Shown: positions 26,166-36,010, counted from the first letter of the stretch. The stretch is DNA of 64,000 nucleotides from Acinetobacter sp. A47 (GCF_000805455.1 NZ_JSUS01000027.1:1-64000); one strand, 5' to 3'. Notes: generated from the sequence alone by a model not told the origin. A program made the numbers and translations.

Positions 26166-27188
26166 TTAAAGTGACTTTAAAAACTGCTTGGGTGTAACGC
26201 CTGTCCAACGCTTAAAAGCCCGTCCAAACGCACTCTGATCGGCATAATTCAGCCGCTCCGCAATCTCAGACAAAGACTTTCCCTGTTGCAAATACAGCTT
26301 GCTCTGTTCCAGACGATACTGGTCCAGCACCTCCTGAAAATTCAGTTCATAGGCTTTCAGCTGACGTTGCAGCGTTCGCTCCGAACAATGCAGATGCCTG
26401 GCCACATAGCTTTGCAATACATCTTCCTGCTGCAATAAGCCCTGTTCGATCAGACCATGTATTTTCTGCCTCAATTGCTGTTGCTGAATCTCAAAAGAGC
26501 TGATGCTGTTTAAGGATTGCTGGGCCTGACTCGACAAGACCTGATTGAGCTGCTGGTCTGCGGCAATACTTTTGGCTTTCAATATCTGGTTAGAAAAGCG
26601 TATGGCGTACTGCCCCTGCTGAATCTGAACCGGACAGCCATAAAACTTTTCAAAATGGTACAGTGCCGTATGGGGCACATAGCCAAACTGGATCATCTGC
26701 GGCGGTACCAAGGCATCTTGCACAATCGATTGCGCAATCTTGAAAATCAGGGCCAGATTCAGCTCATACATTTCCCGATAATCACAATAAGAGGCACTCC
26801 AGACAATCTGGATATCATCAGGAAGTTGCTGCACAACCAGCTGTTCCAGATTGGTCTGCTTGAACACTAAAGAATAGTATCGCTGTAAAAGTTGAAGTGC
26901 CTGCTGAAGGTCAATACTGGTTGAAGCCAGATAGCCCATCAGTCCCAGATCTTGCAAATTGGCATGTTCAGCCAGTACCAGTGTAACCGGACGGGTAAAA
27001 TAAGGTTGGGCCGCCTGTAACAATAAGGCATAGCGTTCCACATCAAAGTCGCGCTGATCCGGATTTTCCAGACAGGCCTGAAAGGCTTGCCAAAGTTCAG
27101 CGGCAACAACTTTAGATAAATCAATTTGTTCTTGTTGCAGTACGCGATTCAACAAACGCAAATATCCAATGATTATTTTAACTGACAT
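26166..27188 (-). CDS. AraC-family transcriptional regulator
   Basis: A 340-residue regulator with an OruR/ArgR-like N-terminal effector domain ('YLASTSIDLQQALQLLQRYY' and following) and a C-terminal AraC DNA-binding domain at about 253-338 ('YVARHLHCSERTLQRQLKAY', 'LSEIAERLNYADQSAFGRAF', then KRWTGVTPKQF). Very rich in Gln and Leu. It is divergent from the metal-dependent hydrolase gene with a 115-base spacer, the usual layout of an activator and its target. In related bacteria such pairs are linked to fatty acid or alkane responses; that link is inference. Confidence 0.9.
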   Translation of the reverse strand: MSVKIIIGYLRLLNRVLQQEQIDLSKVVAAELWQAFQACLENPDQRDFDVERYALLLQAAQPYFTRPVTLVLAEHANLQDLGLMGYLASTSIDLQQALQLLQRYYSLVFKQTNLEQLVVQQLPDDIQIVWSASYCDYREMYELNLALIFKIAQSIVQDALVPPQMIQFGYVPHTALYHFEKFYGCPVQIQQGQYAIRFSNQILKAKSIAADQQLNQVLSSQAQQSLNSISSFEIQQQQLRQKIHGLIEQGLLQQEDVLQSYVARHLHCSERTLQRQLKAYELNFQEVLDQYRLEQSKLYLQQGKSLSEIAERLNYADQSAFGRAFKRWTGVTPKQFLKSL

Positions 27189-27303
27189 GGGCCAATCTCA
27201 TCCTGAGCTGTCGTTATTTGTATAAAAATTGGCTGTAACTGTCAAAACATTTCATCGGACTTTTTCCATACTGAATTCATGAAAAAAATCAGGAAGAATG
27301 AAG

Positions 27304-28179
27304 ATGAATGCACATGTTTCCTATCAGGTTGATCCTGTGGTCAGAACCAAACTGGACTTCCATCTCGAGCAAGCACCCCGCTTCTGGTTCGGTGGCGACC
27401 CATTTCGTACCCGTATGTTTGATGCCCTCAGCCTGACCTTCCCCGATGGCGAGCGTTATTTTATTGAATGTGTCCGTTTATTCCGCGACAAGATTGATGA
27501 CCCGGACTTGCAGGAACGTGTCGCTGATTTTATTCGTCAGGAAGCACAGCATGGTATTGCGCATGACAAAATGAACCAGATCATGAAAGATCAAGGCATG
27601 CCCGTAGACCAGTTCACAGCCCGCTTAAAAAAAATCTTTCGCTTTGAACTGAACAATCGTTCTCCCCAATATAACATTGCCATGACCGCAGCGGCCGAGC
27701 ATTTAACCGCACTGATGGCAGATACCTTCTATAGTAAAAAAGAAACCTTGGCCGAAGCCGATCCTTTTGTACGTGCGCTATTTGCCTGGCATGCGATTGA
27801 GGAAATGGAACATCGCGATGTGGCATTTGATGTGATGCGTGAAGTCGGTGAAGTCCCGGAAGCAACCCGTCGCTTTGCCTTGGTCTTTACCACAGTGATG
27901 ATGTTTGGTTTTACCCTGTACCGTACCGATGTAATGCTCAAAACCGATGGTTTTAGCTTGCGACAACGTTTTGATATGGCGCGTAAAGGCTTACCTTGGT
28001 TCTTTGGTCGTAACGGTATTTTGACTGCGAAAAGAGCGCAATATAGCGACTGGTTTAAAAAGGATTTCCATCCAAATCAACATCCGGTGATTCGCCAGTA
28101 TGATGTCTGGATTGATACTTTGGCCAAGACCAATGATCCGATTGCAGCAGGTGAAGCGTTCTGGCAAGCAGGGCTTTAA
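27304..28179 (+). CDS. metal-dependent hydrolase of the PF10118 family
   Basis: A 291-residue protein. ATG 27304 is preferred over ATG 27298 because AGGAAG then sits seven bases upstream instead of one. The family signature is a ferritin-like set of acid/His motifs: 'FIRQEAQHGIAHDKM' , 'AAAEHLTALMADTF' and 'FAWHAIEEMEHRDVAFDVM', which could bind two metal ions. Members are annotated 'metal-dependent hydrolase' by prediction; biochemical function is not established. The aromatic-rich opening 'APRFWFGGDPFRTRMFDALS' is conserved in the family. It ends before a strong terminator and is divergent from an AraC regulator. Confidence 0.85.
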   Translation: MNAHVSYQVDPVVRTKLDFHLEQAPRFWFGGDPFRTRMFDALSLTFPDGERYFIECVRLFRDKIDDPDLQERVADFIRQEAQHGIAHDKMNQIMKDQGMPVDQFTARLKKIFRFELNNRSPQYNIAMTAAAEHLTALMADTFYSKKETLAEADPFVRALFAWHAIEEMEHRDVAFDVMREVGEVPEATRRFALVFTTVMMFGFTLYRTDVMLKTDGFSLRQRFDMARKGLPWFFGRNGILTAKRAQYSDWFKKDFHPNQHPVIRQYDVWIDTLAKTNDPIAAGEAFWQAGL

Positions 28180-28190
28180 CCTCCCTCTTA

Positions 28191-28222
28191 AAAAAAATCC
28201 CCTCTCATTTAGGGGATTTTTT
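28191..28222. terminator. bidirectional rho-independent terminator
   Basis: Inverted repeat aaaaaatcccct / aggggatttttt with a seven-base loop between convergent genes; U-runs both ways. Confidence 0.92.
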
Positions 28223-28228
28223 CAATGC

Positions 28229-29224
28229 TTACCACTTTGCATAATGCTGTTCCAGCAAACCATATTGATTATCTAATGACACCAGTTCAACCTGTTCATG
28301 CGCAATCGTCCCACTGACTTTGGCTTGCCACTGATTAAACTGGCTACCAATCAGTCGCAAGTTAATATTTTCAAAACGGCACCAGCCTGTTTCGACCACC
28401 AGATTTAAACATCCCCCCAAAGAACGGATTGACCAGATTTTTTCATCTTTTTGCTCAAATAAGACATCTGTCAATGGATATAAACGACCATTCACCCACA
28501 AGGCATTTTCATTACCAAAGCTTTCATTGACACCTGATGCCAGATTGATGCCGATACGGCGATCTTGCGCATCACGGAACTGGCAAGATAGCCAGAACCA
28601 GGCCGTCTCAGGACGTAGAAAACCACAGGTATCATCTAAAGCAGCTAAACTCTGTGCATTAAATTCAATCTGTTGCTGGGCAGGACTAATAAAAAAGCCC
28701 TCAACGGCCAGCGTGGTCTGCTTCTGGGTATAAGTCCAGCCATTAATTCCGGTCGGGCTACACAAACTCAAGGCATCCGTCCCTGCACAAAAAATCCGTG
28801 CTTTTAGCTGGATTTCACCATGTTTGCTAACCTGAATATAACGCACGCCATTGGCATGCTGCATATCGAATTGATAGGCTGATTTTTTAAACGAACTCTG
28901 ACTAAATAACGGCTGCTCGTCCAGCTGGGTTTTGAAAGCCAGAGGTTGAATCGCATTCCATTCAATGACCTTTTGGCTCTGGTGATCATAAACATAGTAG
29001 AACCCATGCCCGGCCCACGACAGATCAACAATGGCGACACCAATGCTGTAGTGCTCATGCTGCAAACCACAGAATTTAAATTTTTTATATTTCAGCTGCT
29101 TGCGCCAGCCGGTTAGTACCTGTCCATAAGGCGTTTTATAAATATAGTCATCCAGATTAATTCGCGATGGAACCTGCTCAAAACGTCCATAACGTGGCTG
29201 GCCATTGGCTTGTATCAAATCCAT
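28229..29224 (-). CDS. DUF2804 family protein
   Basis: A 331-residue protein without signal peptide or membrane segment. It matches my memory of DUF2804: 'GWRKQLKYKKFKFCGLQHEH', then 'IGVAIVDLSWAGHGFYYVYD', and a late 'SCQFRDAQDRRIGINLASGV' with 'ALWVNGRLYPL'. The many aromatic residues and beta-strand pattern suggest a lipocalin-like beta fold, but the function is unknown. It is a single minus-strand gene between two plus-strand genes, with a terminator at its 3' side. Confidence 0.82.
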   Translation of the reverse strand: MDLIQANGQPRYGRFEQVPSRINLDDYIYKTPYGQVLTGWRKQLKYKKFKFCGLQHEHYSIGVAIVDLSWAGHGFYYVYDHQSQKVIEWNAIQPLAFKTQLDEQPLFSQSSFKKSAYQFDMQHANGVRYIQVSKHGEIQLKARIFCAGTDALSLCSPTGINGWTYTQKQTTLAVEGFFISPAQQQIEFNAQSLAALDDTCGFLRPETAWFWLSCQFRDAQDRRIGINLASGVNESFGNENALWVNGRLYPLTDVLFEQKDEKIWSIRSLGGCLNLVVETGWCRFENINLRLIGSQFNQWQAKVSGTIAHEQVELVSLDNQYGLLEQHYAKW

Positions 29225-29437
29225 GATTTCATTCCATAAGTACGGGTTGCCTCTGTCTCAATCATAAAGCTTAAACGGACAAATTTACTAATCGTTTTAT
29301 CTGTAAAATGTTAACTAAAATGCATTGTTACAACTTATGCCAAGGTTCAGCCAGAACTTCCTGCCCCTGTATTTCATCAAACATTCATACAGAAGTTTTA
29401 TGTTGGAAAACAGTCTTCTATCACCCGATCAAAAACC

Positions 29438-31213
29438 ATGACGACTCAACAATTATTAAAAGCCAAAGTCTGTGGTCTGATGTTGCTGGCTTTAACCGCT
29501 TGCAATAATCATGACGATAATGATGCACCCAAAACTGAACGTAACAATCAAAGCGTTAATATTCTTGCCTTTAATGACTTTCATGGCAATTTAGAACCCC
29601 CAAAACGCTTTATTGAAGCAGAAGATCCGAATGACAGTAGCAAAACGGTACGTATTCCTGTCGGGGGTGTCAGTTATTTTGCCGATGCGATTAAAAAATT
29701 ACGCGCGCAATATCCAAACAATGCTGTTGTTTCGGCTGGCGACCTGATTAGTGCCTCACCACTGACCTCATCGCTGTTTCTGGATGAGCCGACCATTGAA
29801 ACCATGAATGAGATTCAGATCGATTTCAACGCAGTCGGCAATCATGAATTTGACCGTGGTACCGATGAATTACGTCGCTTGCAGAATGGTGGCTGCCAGC
29901 AATATACCAGTACCAGACCTTGCCAGATCAATCCAAAGTTTGAGGGGGCCAAGTTTAACTTTCTGGCTGCCAATGTCTCGATGAAGGCTGATCCCAACAA
30001 AACCCTGTTCCCGGCCTATAAAGTCAAAAGCTATGGTGGCATTCCGGTGGCCTTTATCGGCATGACCCTAAAAGCGACACCCAGCATTGTCTCGGCTGCA
30101 GGCATTAAAGACGTTAATTTTCATGATGAAGCCGATACGGTCAATGCCTTGATTCCAGAGTTAAAGAAACAAGGTATTGAAGCAATTGTGGTGGTGGTAC
30201 ATGAAGGCGTCGCACCCAGTACCAGATTTAATCAAAAAACCTGTGATGGCCTTAGCGGTCCATTACTCGGTATCCTCGATCGGCTAGATCCTGCAGTTGA
30301 CGTGGTGGTGTCTGGACATACCCATCAGTCTTATATTTGTGATTACTCGACCAAGAATCCGCAAAAACCGTTCCTGCTTACCTCTGCCGGACAATATGGT
30401 ACCGCCATTACCAATATTCAATTAGAACTGGATGGCAAAACAGGTGATGTGATTAAGAAAGATGCCAAACAGATTCCGGTTCAAAGTGAAGCCTATAGCT
30501 CGGGCTCAACCACAGTGAACCTGACGGATCTATATGAGAAATTCAATAAAACCCCAAGCATTGAAGCCATTCTGGATCAATATCGTCAAGCCGTGACCAG
30601 CATTTCAGCCCGTGTCGTCGGTACGGCGGATGGTGTGATTAATCGTAATGCTACTGAAAGTGGTGAAAGTGCTTTGGGTAATTTAATTGCCGATGCACAA
30701 CAGGCCATGGCACTCACTGCAAGCAATCAAGGCTCTGACTTTACCCTGATGAATCCGGGCGGTGTTCGTGCCGATTTACTGGTCAATACCAATAATCAGA
30801 TTAGCTTTGGCGATATCTTTACCGTGCAGCCATTTGGCAATTCGATTGTGACCCTGAGCCTGACAGGCCAGCAGATTCGCGACCTGCTAGAACAGCAATG
30901 GTCAGGCGCAAATGCCGCTACTGCCCGTATCTTGCAGCCATCCAAAGAGTTCAGTTACACCTATAAAAAAGATAAATCGGCTTCACCCCGCGCGGGCAAT
31001 ATACTGGTTGCAGGACAGCCACTGCTAGATCGCAAGGTGTATCGTGTCACCGTAAACAGCTTCCTTGCCGATGGCGGTGATAACTTTACCGTCTTAAAAC
31101 AGGGGAAAAATCCAGTCGGTGGCGGGCAGGATATTGATGCCCTGGAACAATATGTGGCTCAGCATTCACCACTGACCGCACCTAAAACTGATCGAATCAA
31201 AGTTATCCTTTAA
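29438..31213 (+). CDS. 5'-nucleotidase / UshA-type metallophosphatase lipoprotein
   Basis: A 591-residue secreted phosphatase. The N-terminus is a lipoprotein signal with lipobox Cys22 ('LMLLALTACNNHDD'). The catalytic domain has the calcineurin-type metal motifs 'LAFNDFHGNLEP' (46-50), 'VVSAGDLISASPL', 'NAVGNHEFDRG' and 'VVSGHTHQSYICD'. The C-terminal 5'-nucleotidase domain contains 'ALGNLIADAQQAM', 'LMNPGGVRADLL' and 'FGDIFTVQPFGNSI'. Such enzymes remove phosphate from nucleotides or nucleotide sugars in the periplasm, aiding scavenging. A terminator follows at 31227. Confidence 0.92.
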   Translation: MTTQQLLKAKVCGLMLLALTACNNHDDNDAPKTERNNQSVNILAFNDFHGNLEPPKRFIEAEDPNDSSKTVRIPVGGVSYFADAIKKLRAQYPNNAVVSAGDLISASPLTSSLFLDEPTIETMNEIQIDFNAVGNHEFDRGTDELRRLQNGGCQQYTSTRPCQINPKFEGAKFNFLAANVSMKADPNKTLFPAYKVKSYGGIPVAFIGMTLKATPSIVSAAGIKDVNFHDEADTVNALIPELKKQGIEAIVVVVHEGVAPSTRFNQKTCDGLSGPLLGILDRLDPAVDVVVSGHTHQSYICDYSTKNPQKPFLLTSAGQYGTAITNIQLELDGKTGDVIKKDAKQIPVQSEAYSSGSTTVNLTDLYEKFNKTPSIEAILDQYRQAVTSISARVVGTADGVINRNATESGESALGNLIADAQQAMALTASNQGSDFTLMNPGGVRADLLVNTNNQISFGDIFTVQPFGNSIVTLSLTGQQIRDLLEQQWSGANAATARILQPSKEFSYTYKKDKSASPRAGNILVAGQPLLDRKVYRVTVNSFLADGGDNFTVLKQGKNPVGGGQDIDALEQYVAQHSPLTAPKTDRIKVIL

Positions 31214-31226
31214 TTCTATAGCGCAT

Positions 31227-31254
31227 AAAAAAGGAAGCTTTTGCTTCCTTTTTT
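31227..31254. terminator. bidirectional rho-independent terminator
   Basis: aaaaaaggaagc / gcttcctttttt with a four-base loop between convergent genes. Confidence 0.92.
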
Positions 31255-31264
31255 ATAACGGGCA

Positions 31265-31777
31265 TTAAGTTAAAGTCAGATAGGTATTTTCCCAGATGGT
31301 AGGGCTAAACTCGCCTGGAACCAAATGAATATAACGCCCTGCAACATGATCTATCGGAAGGCAGTCATCGACATCCACGACACGATCGGTATGCGGCTTA
31401 TGCCAGTGTTGTTCAATGAACTGTTTGCCCAGCTGTTTTGCGGTCACTGCATCAGGGGCAACCACCAGATGATAGCTATGCAATTCACCAAAAGCCTTCG
31501 GCGTATAGCCGCCCAAATTAATCAAATACAGCTTTTGATCTGATGCTGCTGGTGCCGCATCAAAAAACTGGATTTGATAACTCACCCCTTGTGACTGCAC
31601 ACCTGAAAGCTGCGCCCAGGCATCAATATGCAAACCTTTTAGTTCGCCAAACCAGGCCTGTTTCAATTGGGGCGCCAGTTCGGATAAGCTTTCACCAATC
31701 GCCATCACTACATCATGCACTTCAGTGTTGGCACGCGCATGACGGCCACCAAGCATCACCATAAACAGACTTGGCAT
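31265..31777 (-). CDS. DUF1543 domain protein
   Basis: A 170-residue protein recognised as DUF1543 by its opening 'MLGGRHARANTEVHDVVMAI' and by the second-half repeat of the fold ('LYLINLGGYTPKAFGELHSY'). No signal peptide or membrane segment. Function is unknown. The gene starts eight bases after the trpB stop and is on the same strand, so it is likely the last gene of trpF-trpB-DUF1543; the link to tryptophan synthesis may be only positional. Confidence 0.88.
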   Translation of the reverse strand: MPSLFMVMLGGRHARANTEVHDVVMAIGESLSELAPQLKQAWFGELKGLHIDAWAQLSGVQSQGVSYQIQFFDAAPAASDQKLYLINLGGYTPKAFGELHSYHLVVAPDAVTAKQLGKQFIEQHWHKPHTDRVVDVDDCLPIDHVAGRYIHLVPGEFSPTIWENTYLTLT

Positions 31778-31785
31778 CTTAAAAC

Positions 31786-33015
31786 CTACATATCCACCAT
31801 TTCAACGCCATCAATACGTGCAACCGTCATCAGGTCTTTATCACCACGGCCTGAAACTGTTGCAATAATGATTTGATCTTTCGACATGGTCGGTGCAAGT
31901 TTAGTGACATATGCCATCGCATGTGAACTTTCCAGCGCAGGGATAATGCCTTCAATCCTGGTCAAATCGCGGAAGCCCTGTAAGGCCTCATCATCATTGA
32001 TCGGCACATATTCCACACGGTTCATGTCTTTCAAGAAACTGTGCTCAGGGCCGACACCCGGATAGTCCAGACCAGCAGAAATACTATGTGTTTCAATGAT
32101 CTGGCCTTGTTCATCTGACATCAGGTAAGTCCGGTTACCATGTAATACACCCACATGTCCTGCATTCAACGGCGCAGAATGTTTACCGGTTTCAATACCA
32201 TAACCTGCCGCCTCCACGCCGTACATTTTCACATCCTGATCATTCAGGAAGGGATAGAACAAGCCCATGGCATTTGAACCACCGCCGACACAAGCGACCA
32301 AAGCATCTGGCAAACGCCCTGCCTGTTCCTGGATTTGACGGCGCGCTTCACGACCAATAATCGACTGGAAATCGCGAACCAGTTGCGGATATGGATGTGG
32401 CCCCGCCACAGTACCGATTACATAATAGGTACTGTCAACATTGGTCACCCAGTCACGCATCGCCTCGTTCATGGCATCTTTCAAGGTTTTTGAACCGCTT
32501 TGTACCGGAACCACCGTTGCACCCAGCAAACGCATACGATAGACATTCATGGCCTGACGTTTTACATCTTCAGCGCCCATATACACGACACATTCCATCC
32601 CCAGACGTGCAGCAATGGTTGCCGTCGCTACACCATGCTGACCTGCACCTGTTTCCGCAATGATGCGTTTCTTACCTGACAGCTTTGCCAATAAAGCCTG
32701 ACCAATGGTGTTATTGACCTTATGCGAACCGGTATGGTTCAGGTCTTCACGTTTCAGGTAAATTTGCGCACCGCCGAGGTGCTGAGACCATCGCTCGGCA
32801 TAATACAGCGGACTTGGACGACCAACATAGAACGCAAGATCACGATCAAACTCTGCTAAAAACTGCGCATCATTTTTCATACGACCATAAAGACTTTCGA
32901 GGTCTTCAAGCGCAGCCATCAGCGTTTCTGATACAAAACGTCCACCATGAATACCGAAATGCCCTTGCGCATCGGGAAACTGGGTGTAATCAATAACGTT
33001 GTTTTGCTGATCCAC
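31786..33015 (-). CDS. trpB: tryptophan synthase beta chain
   Basis: A 409-residue PLP enzyme. I start it at a GTG at 33013-33015, which has AAGGAG six bases upstream; the alternative TTG at 33042 adds nine non-conserved residues. PLP-binding Lys99 lies in '[20 protein letters not shown]' and the phosphate site in '[14 protein letters not shown]'. It condenses indole from TrpA with serine to tryptophan. The start lies inside the trpF end (26-base overlap), which implies translational coupling. TrpA is encoded separately 7.9 kb away. Confidence 0.95.
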   Translation of the reverse strand: MDQQNNVIDYTQFPDAQGHFGIHGGRFVSETLMAALEDLESLYGRMKNDAQFLAEFDRDLAFYVGRPSPLYYAERWSQHLGGAQIYLKREDLNHTGSHKVNNTIGQALLAKLSGKKRIIAETGAGQHGVATATIAARLGMECVVYMGAEDVKRQAMNVYRMRLLGATVVPVQSGSKTLKDAMNEAMRDWVTNVDSTYYVIGTVAGPHPYPQLVRDFQSIIGREARRQIQEQAGRLPDALVACVGGGSNAMGLFYPFLNDQDVKMYGVEAAGYGIETGKHSAPLNAGHVGVLHGNRTYLMSDEQGQIIETHSISAGLDYPGVGPEHSFLKDMNRVEYVPINDDEALQGFRDLTRIEGIIPALESSHAMAYVTKLAPTMSKDQIIIATVSGRGDKDLMTVARIDGVEMVDM

Positions 33016-33655
33016 GTTGGACTCCTTGCATAAATTTTTCAATCAGTTGTTGGTCTTTTATACCTTTTGCGGACTCGACGCCTCCGCTAACATCCACAGC
33101 AAAAGCGGCTGTGGTATCAATCGCTTCACTGACATTTTCAGGAGTTAGGCCCCCTGCCAGAATGAGTGGAATATCGAGTTGGGGAAATTGCGTCCAGTCA
33201 AAACTGTGCCCTGTCCCACCTTTTAGCTCGGGATGCCATGCATCTAATAACACTGCACTGGCACCCGCTGCTTGATAGCGCCGGATTTCAGCGACCACAT
33301 CCAGATCAGGTTTGACCTGAATCGCTTTATACCAGCGTCGTTTACATTGCGTTGCGATGAACTGGCATTGTTGTGGCGTTTCATCGCCATGTAGTTGTAA
33401 TACATCCAGAGGAACCGAATCAAGCACCGTCTGGATTTCTTCAGCAGTGGCATTTACAAACAGACCGACCAGCTGTACATAAGGGGGAATCTGCTTTGCC
33501 AATACTTGCGCCTGCTCAATACTGACATACCGTGGACTAGGCGGAAAAAAGACGAAGCCGATTGCATCTGCACCAGATTGTACAACGGCATGGATATCTT
33601 GTATTCGGGTAATGCCACAAATCTTGGCGCGAGTTCGCATCTGGCTTTGGCGCAT
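32990..33655 (-). CDS. trpF: phosphoribosylanthranilate isomerase
   Basis: A 221-residue TIM-barrel enzyme. The general base Cys13 sits in '[12 protein letters not shown]', the catalytic Asp in '[12 protein letters not shown]', and phosphate-binding loops in '[12 protein letters not shown]'; '[11 protein letters not shown]' and '[19 protein letters not shown]' are also typical. It isomerises N-(5'-phosphoribosyl)anthranilate in tryptophan synthesis. The start ATG at 33653-33655 has GGA nearby; ATG five codons later is also conserved-looking. It overlaps trpB by 26 bases. Confidence 0.94.
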   Translation of the reverse strand: MRQSQMRTRAKICGITRIQDIHAVVQSGADAIGFVFFPPSPRYVSIEQAQVLAKQIPPYVQLVGLFVNATAEEIQTVLDSVPLDVLQLHGDETPQQCQFIATQCKRRWYKAIQVKPDLDVVAEIRRYQAAGASAVLLDAWHPELKGGTGHSFDWTQFPQLDIPLILAGGLTPENVSEAIDTTAAFAVDVSGGVESAKGIKDQQLIEKFMQGVQRGSAKQRY

Positions 33656-33784
33656 GAGCTGTCCAATCTAATCTGAATATTTTTGAAGCTCTCGCATTGT
33701 AATGCAATTTGACTCACTTTGTGCAAAGTTCATTCTGAAATGCAATTGTTTAAAAAACGTTAACACTTTATACTTTACGTAAAC

Positions 33785-33975
33785 TTGCAACAAGTCTAAA
33801 GCACATTCTTTTGCTTATAGGGAAGTTGGTGAAACTCCAACACTGCCCTCGCAACGGTAACACCGAATGACTCATCACGGCTAAATGCCAAATCACTGCA
33901 TCGGAACGATGTGGGAAGATGATGAGCCACATCATTGGTTTGATGATTATAGTGAAGTCCGGAGACCTGCTTGTT
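33785..33975 (+). promoter_or_regulatory. cobalamin (B12) riboswitch upstream of btuB
   Basis: The region has the cobalamin riboswitch hallmarks in order: GGGAAGTTGGTGAAACTCC at 33820-33838, the B12 box as ACTGCCCTCGCAACGGTAA at 33842-33860, and the 3' GAAGTCCGGAGACCTGC at 33954-33970. It ends about 50 bases before the btuB start codon. In the B12-bound state such elements lower expression of the downstream gene, usually by hiding the ribosome site or by termination. Here no strong terminator is visible between 33976 and 34023, so translational control is more likely. Confidence 0.95.
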
Positions 33976-34023
33976 GTGTATTTCCACCTTATCATTCACG
34001 ACGGGTGAATGTCTGGAGCACGC

Positions 34024-35907
34024 ATGTCTACTGTTTTTCAACCGACTCGTTTAGTTGGTGCGATCGCTATTGCGATGGGATTTTCTTCGCCAGCTTTTGC
34101 TCAGGTTCAATCAAACGATAAAGCTGCAACACTCGATACGATTGTTGTAACCGCATCTCGTAGTGAACAGAAAATTGAAGATGTGCCTGCACGAATCAAT
34201 GTAATTGATGAAAAGGCTATTCATCAAAATCCGATTTCCAATCTTTCAGATTTAATTCAACTCGATCCATCAATCTATGCAAAACAATCAGGTGGTATCG
34301 GGCAAATCTCTGAACTTTCTTTGCGTGGTACTTCACCAGCACAAACCTTAGTATTACAAGATGGCGCCCGTCTAAATAATCAAAATAACCTGTCCCCTTT
34401 ATTTCCAGCTTTTTTAGACACTTCACATATCCAACAAATTGAAGTACTTAAAGGCCCTGCTTCTGTACAATATGGTAGTGATGCCATTGGTGGCGTAATC
34501 AATATGATTACAAAAGTCCCAGAAAAAACTGGAGCGCAACTCACCGGTATTTATGGAGAAAATAATACTTATAAAACCTTAGTAAATGCTGATTATGTGG
34601 ATGCTTCAGGCTTTTATGCACAAATCGGTGGGCAACGTCTTGAATCTGACGGTACCTCGATCTTAAACACTCAAAACAAAAATGAAAAAGCAGGTTTTGA
34701 TCAAAAAGGTTACTACACAAAAGTCGGGTATTATCAAAAAGATCAAATCGATACTAGTCTTGAGATCAATCAAAATCAGGGACGTAGTATCTATTACAAC
34801 TATAATATGAACTTAAATAATGCTGTACGTGACTTCAAAAATCAGGTGATCAATGCAAAAGCAGCATATGTGTTAAATTCAGACTTTACTGTTAATGCTC
34901 GCTATTCAAATATTCGAGATGAACAAACCATTCCTACGGATCGTTCTTATTACAATACTGAAAGTAACGAAGGCGACTTGAGCCTAAAATGGAATCTTCT
35001 ACCACATCAAAATATTTTACTTGGAGTAAGTTATCTTGATTCTGAATATGAAACACCAAGTATAAAGGATAAAAAACAAAGTATTGATTCTGTAGGCTAT
35101 TATGTACAGCATCAATATCAAGATAATGGTATGAGCACACAAGTCGGTGTTCGGGTAGAAGATAACGAACGTTTTGGTACGCATACCGTAGGGCAAGCAG
35201 CTATTCGTTACCAGTTACTTCCTCTAACGAGTATTTATGCCAATATTGGAACAGCATTCAGGGCGCCTTCCCTTAATGAAATGTACACTCAATGGGGCGG
35301 GAATACTGAGCTTAAACCTGAAAAAAGTACTTCATATGAAATTGGCTTTGATCAAGACTTAAATTATGGTTTAAAGGCCAGCTTATCTGCTTATTATACC
35401 GAAATCGATAACCTGATTACTTATACCTGTATCGCTACTTGTGATGGCGATTGGGTTTCAACATTCCCTGTTTCAAAAAACATCAATATTAATAAAGCAA
35501 AGATTACCGGCGGTGAGTTTAATTTGAAATGGTCAAATGATATCTACTATATCAATACGCAATATGCTTATGCGCGTAGTATTAATGATGAAACAGATCG
35601 TGATATTGCTTACCGTCCTCGTCAGCGTTTAACCTTAACTGCTGGCTATGAATATGATAATGTTGGTATTAACACCTCAGTCATCGCACGTTCCAAATCA
35701 AATTCAAGTCAAACCAGCAGCGACAATCAGGTACCAGGCTCTGCCACTGTAGACGTAAATGCTTATTGGAATATCAATCCAAATGTAAAAGTATTTACCA
35801 ATATTCAAAATATCGGTGATGTCCGTAATAAGCAAGTTTATAACTTTGGACCTTGGTACATCAACGGTGGTCGCCTAGCTTCTGCCGGTGTCACATTCCG
35901 TTATTAA
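34024..35907 (+). CDS. btuB: TonB-dependent cobalamin receptor BtuB
   Basis: A 627-residue outer-membrane receptor. I start at ATG 34024, which has GGAG five bases upstream; ATG 34009 is in frame but lies before that site. A signal peptide ends after 'SSPAFA', followed by a TonB box in 'TLDTIVVTASRSEQ'. The plug shows 'LRGTSPAQTLVLQDGARLNN' and 'IEVLKGPASVQYGSDAIGG'; the barrel ends in aromatic 'SAGVTFRY'. The riboswitch and the adenosyltransferase downstream make cobalamin uptake the clear role. Its codons are much richer in A/T than those of its neighbours: 34561-34620 has 18 G+C of 60. Confidence 0.93.
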   Translation: MSTVFQPTRLVGAIAIAMGFSSPAFAQVQSNDKAATLDTIVVTASRSEQKIEDVPARINVIDEKAIHQNPISNLSDLIQLDPSIYAKQSGGIGQISELSLRGTSPAQTLVLQDGARLNNQNNLSPLFPAFLDTSHIQQIEVLKGPASVQYGSDAIGGVINMITKVPEKTGAQLTGIYGENNTYKTLVNADYVDASGFYAQIGGQRLESDGTSILNTQNKNEKAGFDQKGYYTKVGYYQKDQIDTSLEINQNQGRSIYYNYNMNLNNAVRDFKNQVINAKAAYVLNSDFTVNARYSNIRDEQTIPTDRSYYNTESNEGDLSLKWNLLPHQNILLGVSYLDSEYETPSIKDKKQSIDSVGYYVQHQYQDNGMSTQVGVRVEDNERFGTHTVGQAAIRYQLLPLTSIYANIGTAFRAPSLNEMYTQWGGNTELKPEKSTSYEIGFDQDLNYGLKASLSAYYTEIDNLITYTCIATCDGDWVSTFPVSKNININKAKITGGEFNLKWSNDIYYINTQYAYARSINDETDRDIAYRPRQRLTLTAGYEYDNVGINTSVIARSKSNSSQTSSDNQVPGSATVDVNAYWNINPNVKVFTNIQNIGDVRNKQVYNFGPWYINGGRLASAGVTFRY

Positions 35908-35950
35908 TCGTGCGCTAAAATAATAAAAACGTTTTCTTCACTTCAGTTTC

Positions 35951-35985
35951 GGGGTAATGTTCTGACCGACATTATCCCCTTTTTA
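35951..35985 (+). terminator. terminator between btuB and the adenosyltransferase gene
   Basis: ggggtaatgt / acattatcccc, a stem with one bulged T, followed by TTTTTATTTT. It would reduce or stop read-through from the riboswitch-controlled transcript. Confidence 0.8.
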
Positions 35986-36010
35986 TTTTCAGGATCAGAG
36001 AAGCAGAACT

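Noticed and set aside
29225..29437. Small gene between DUF2804 and the nucleotidase
   Set aside because: Short open frames there have no ribosome site or recognisable sequence; it is the upstream region of the nucleotidase.
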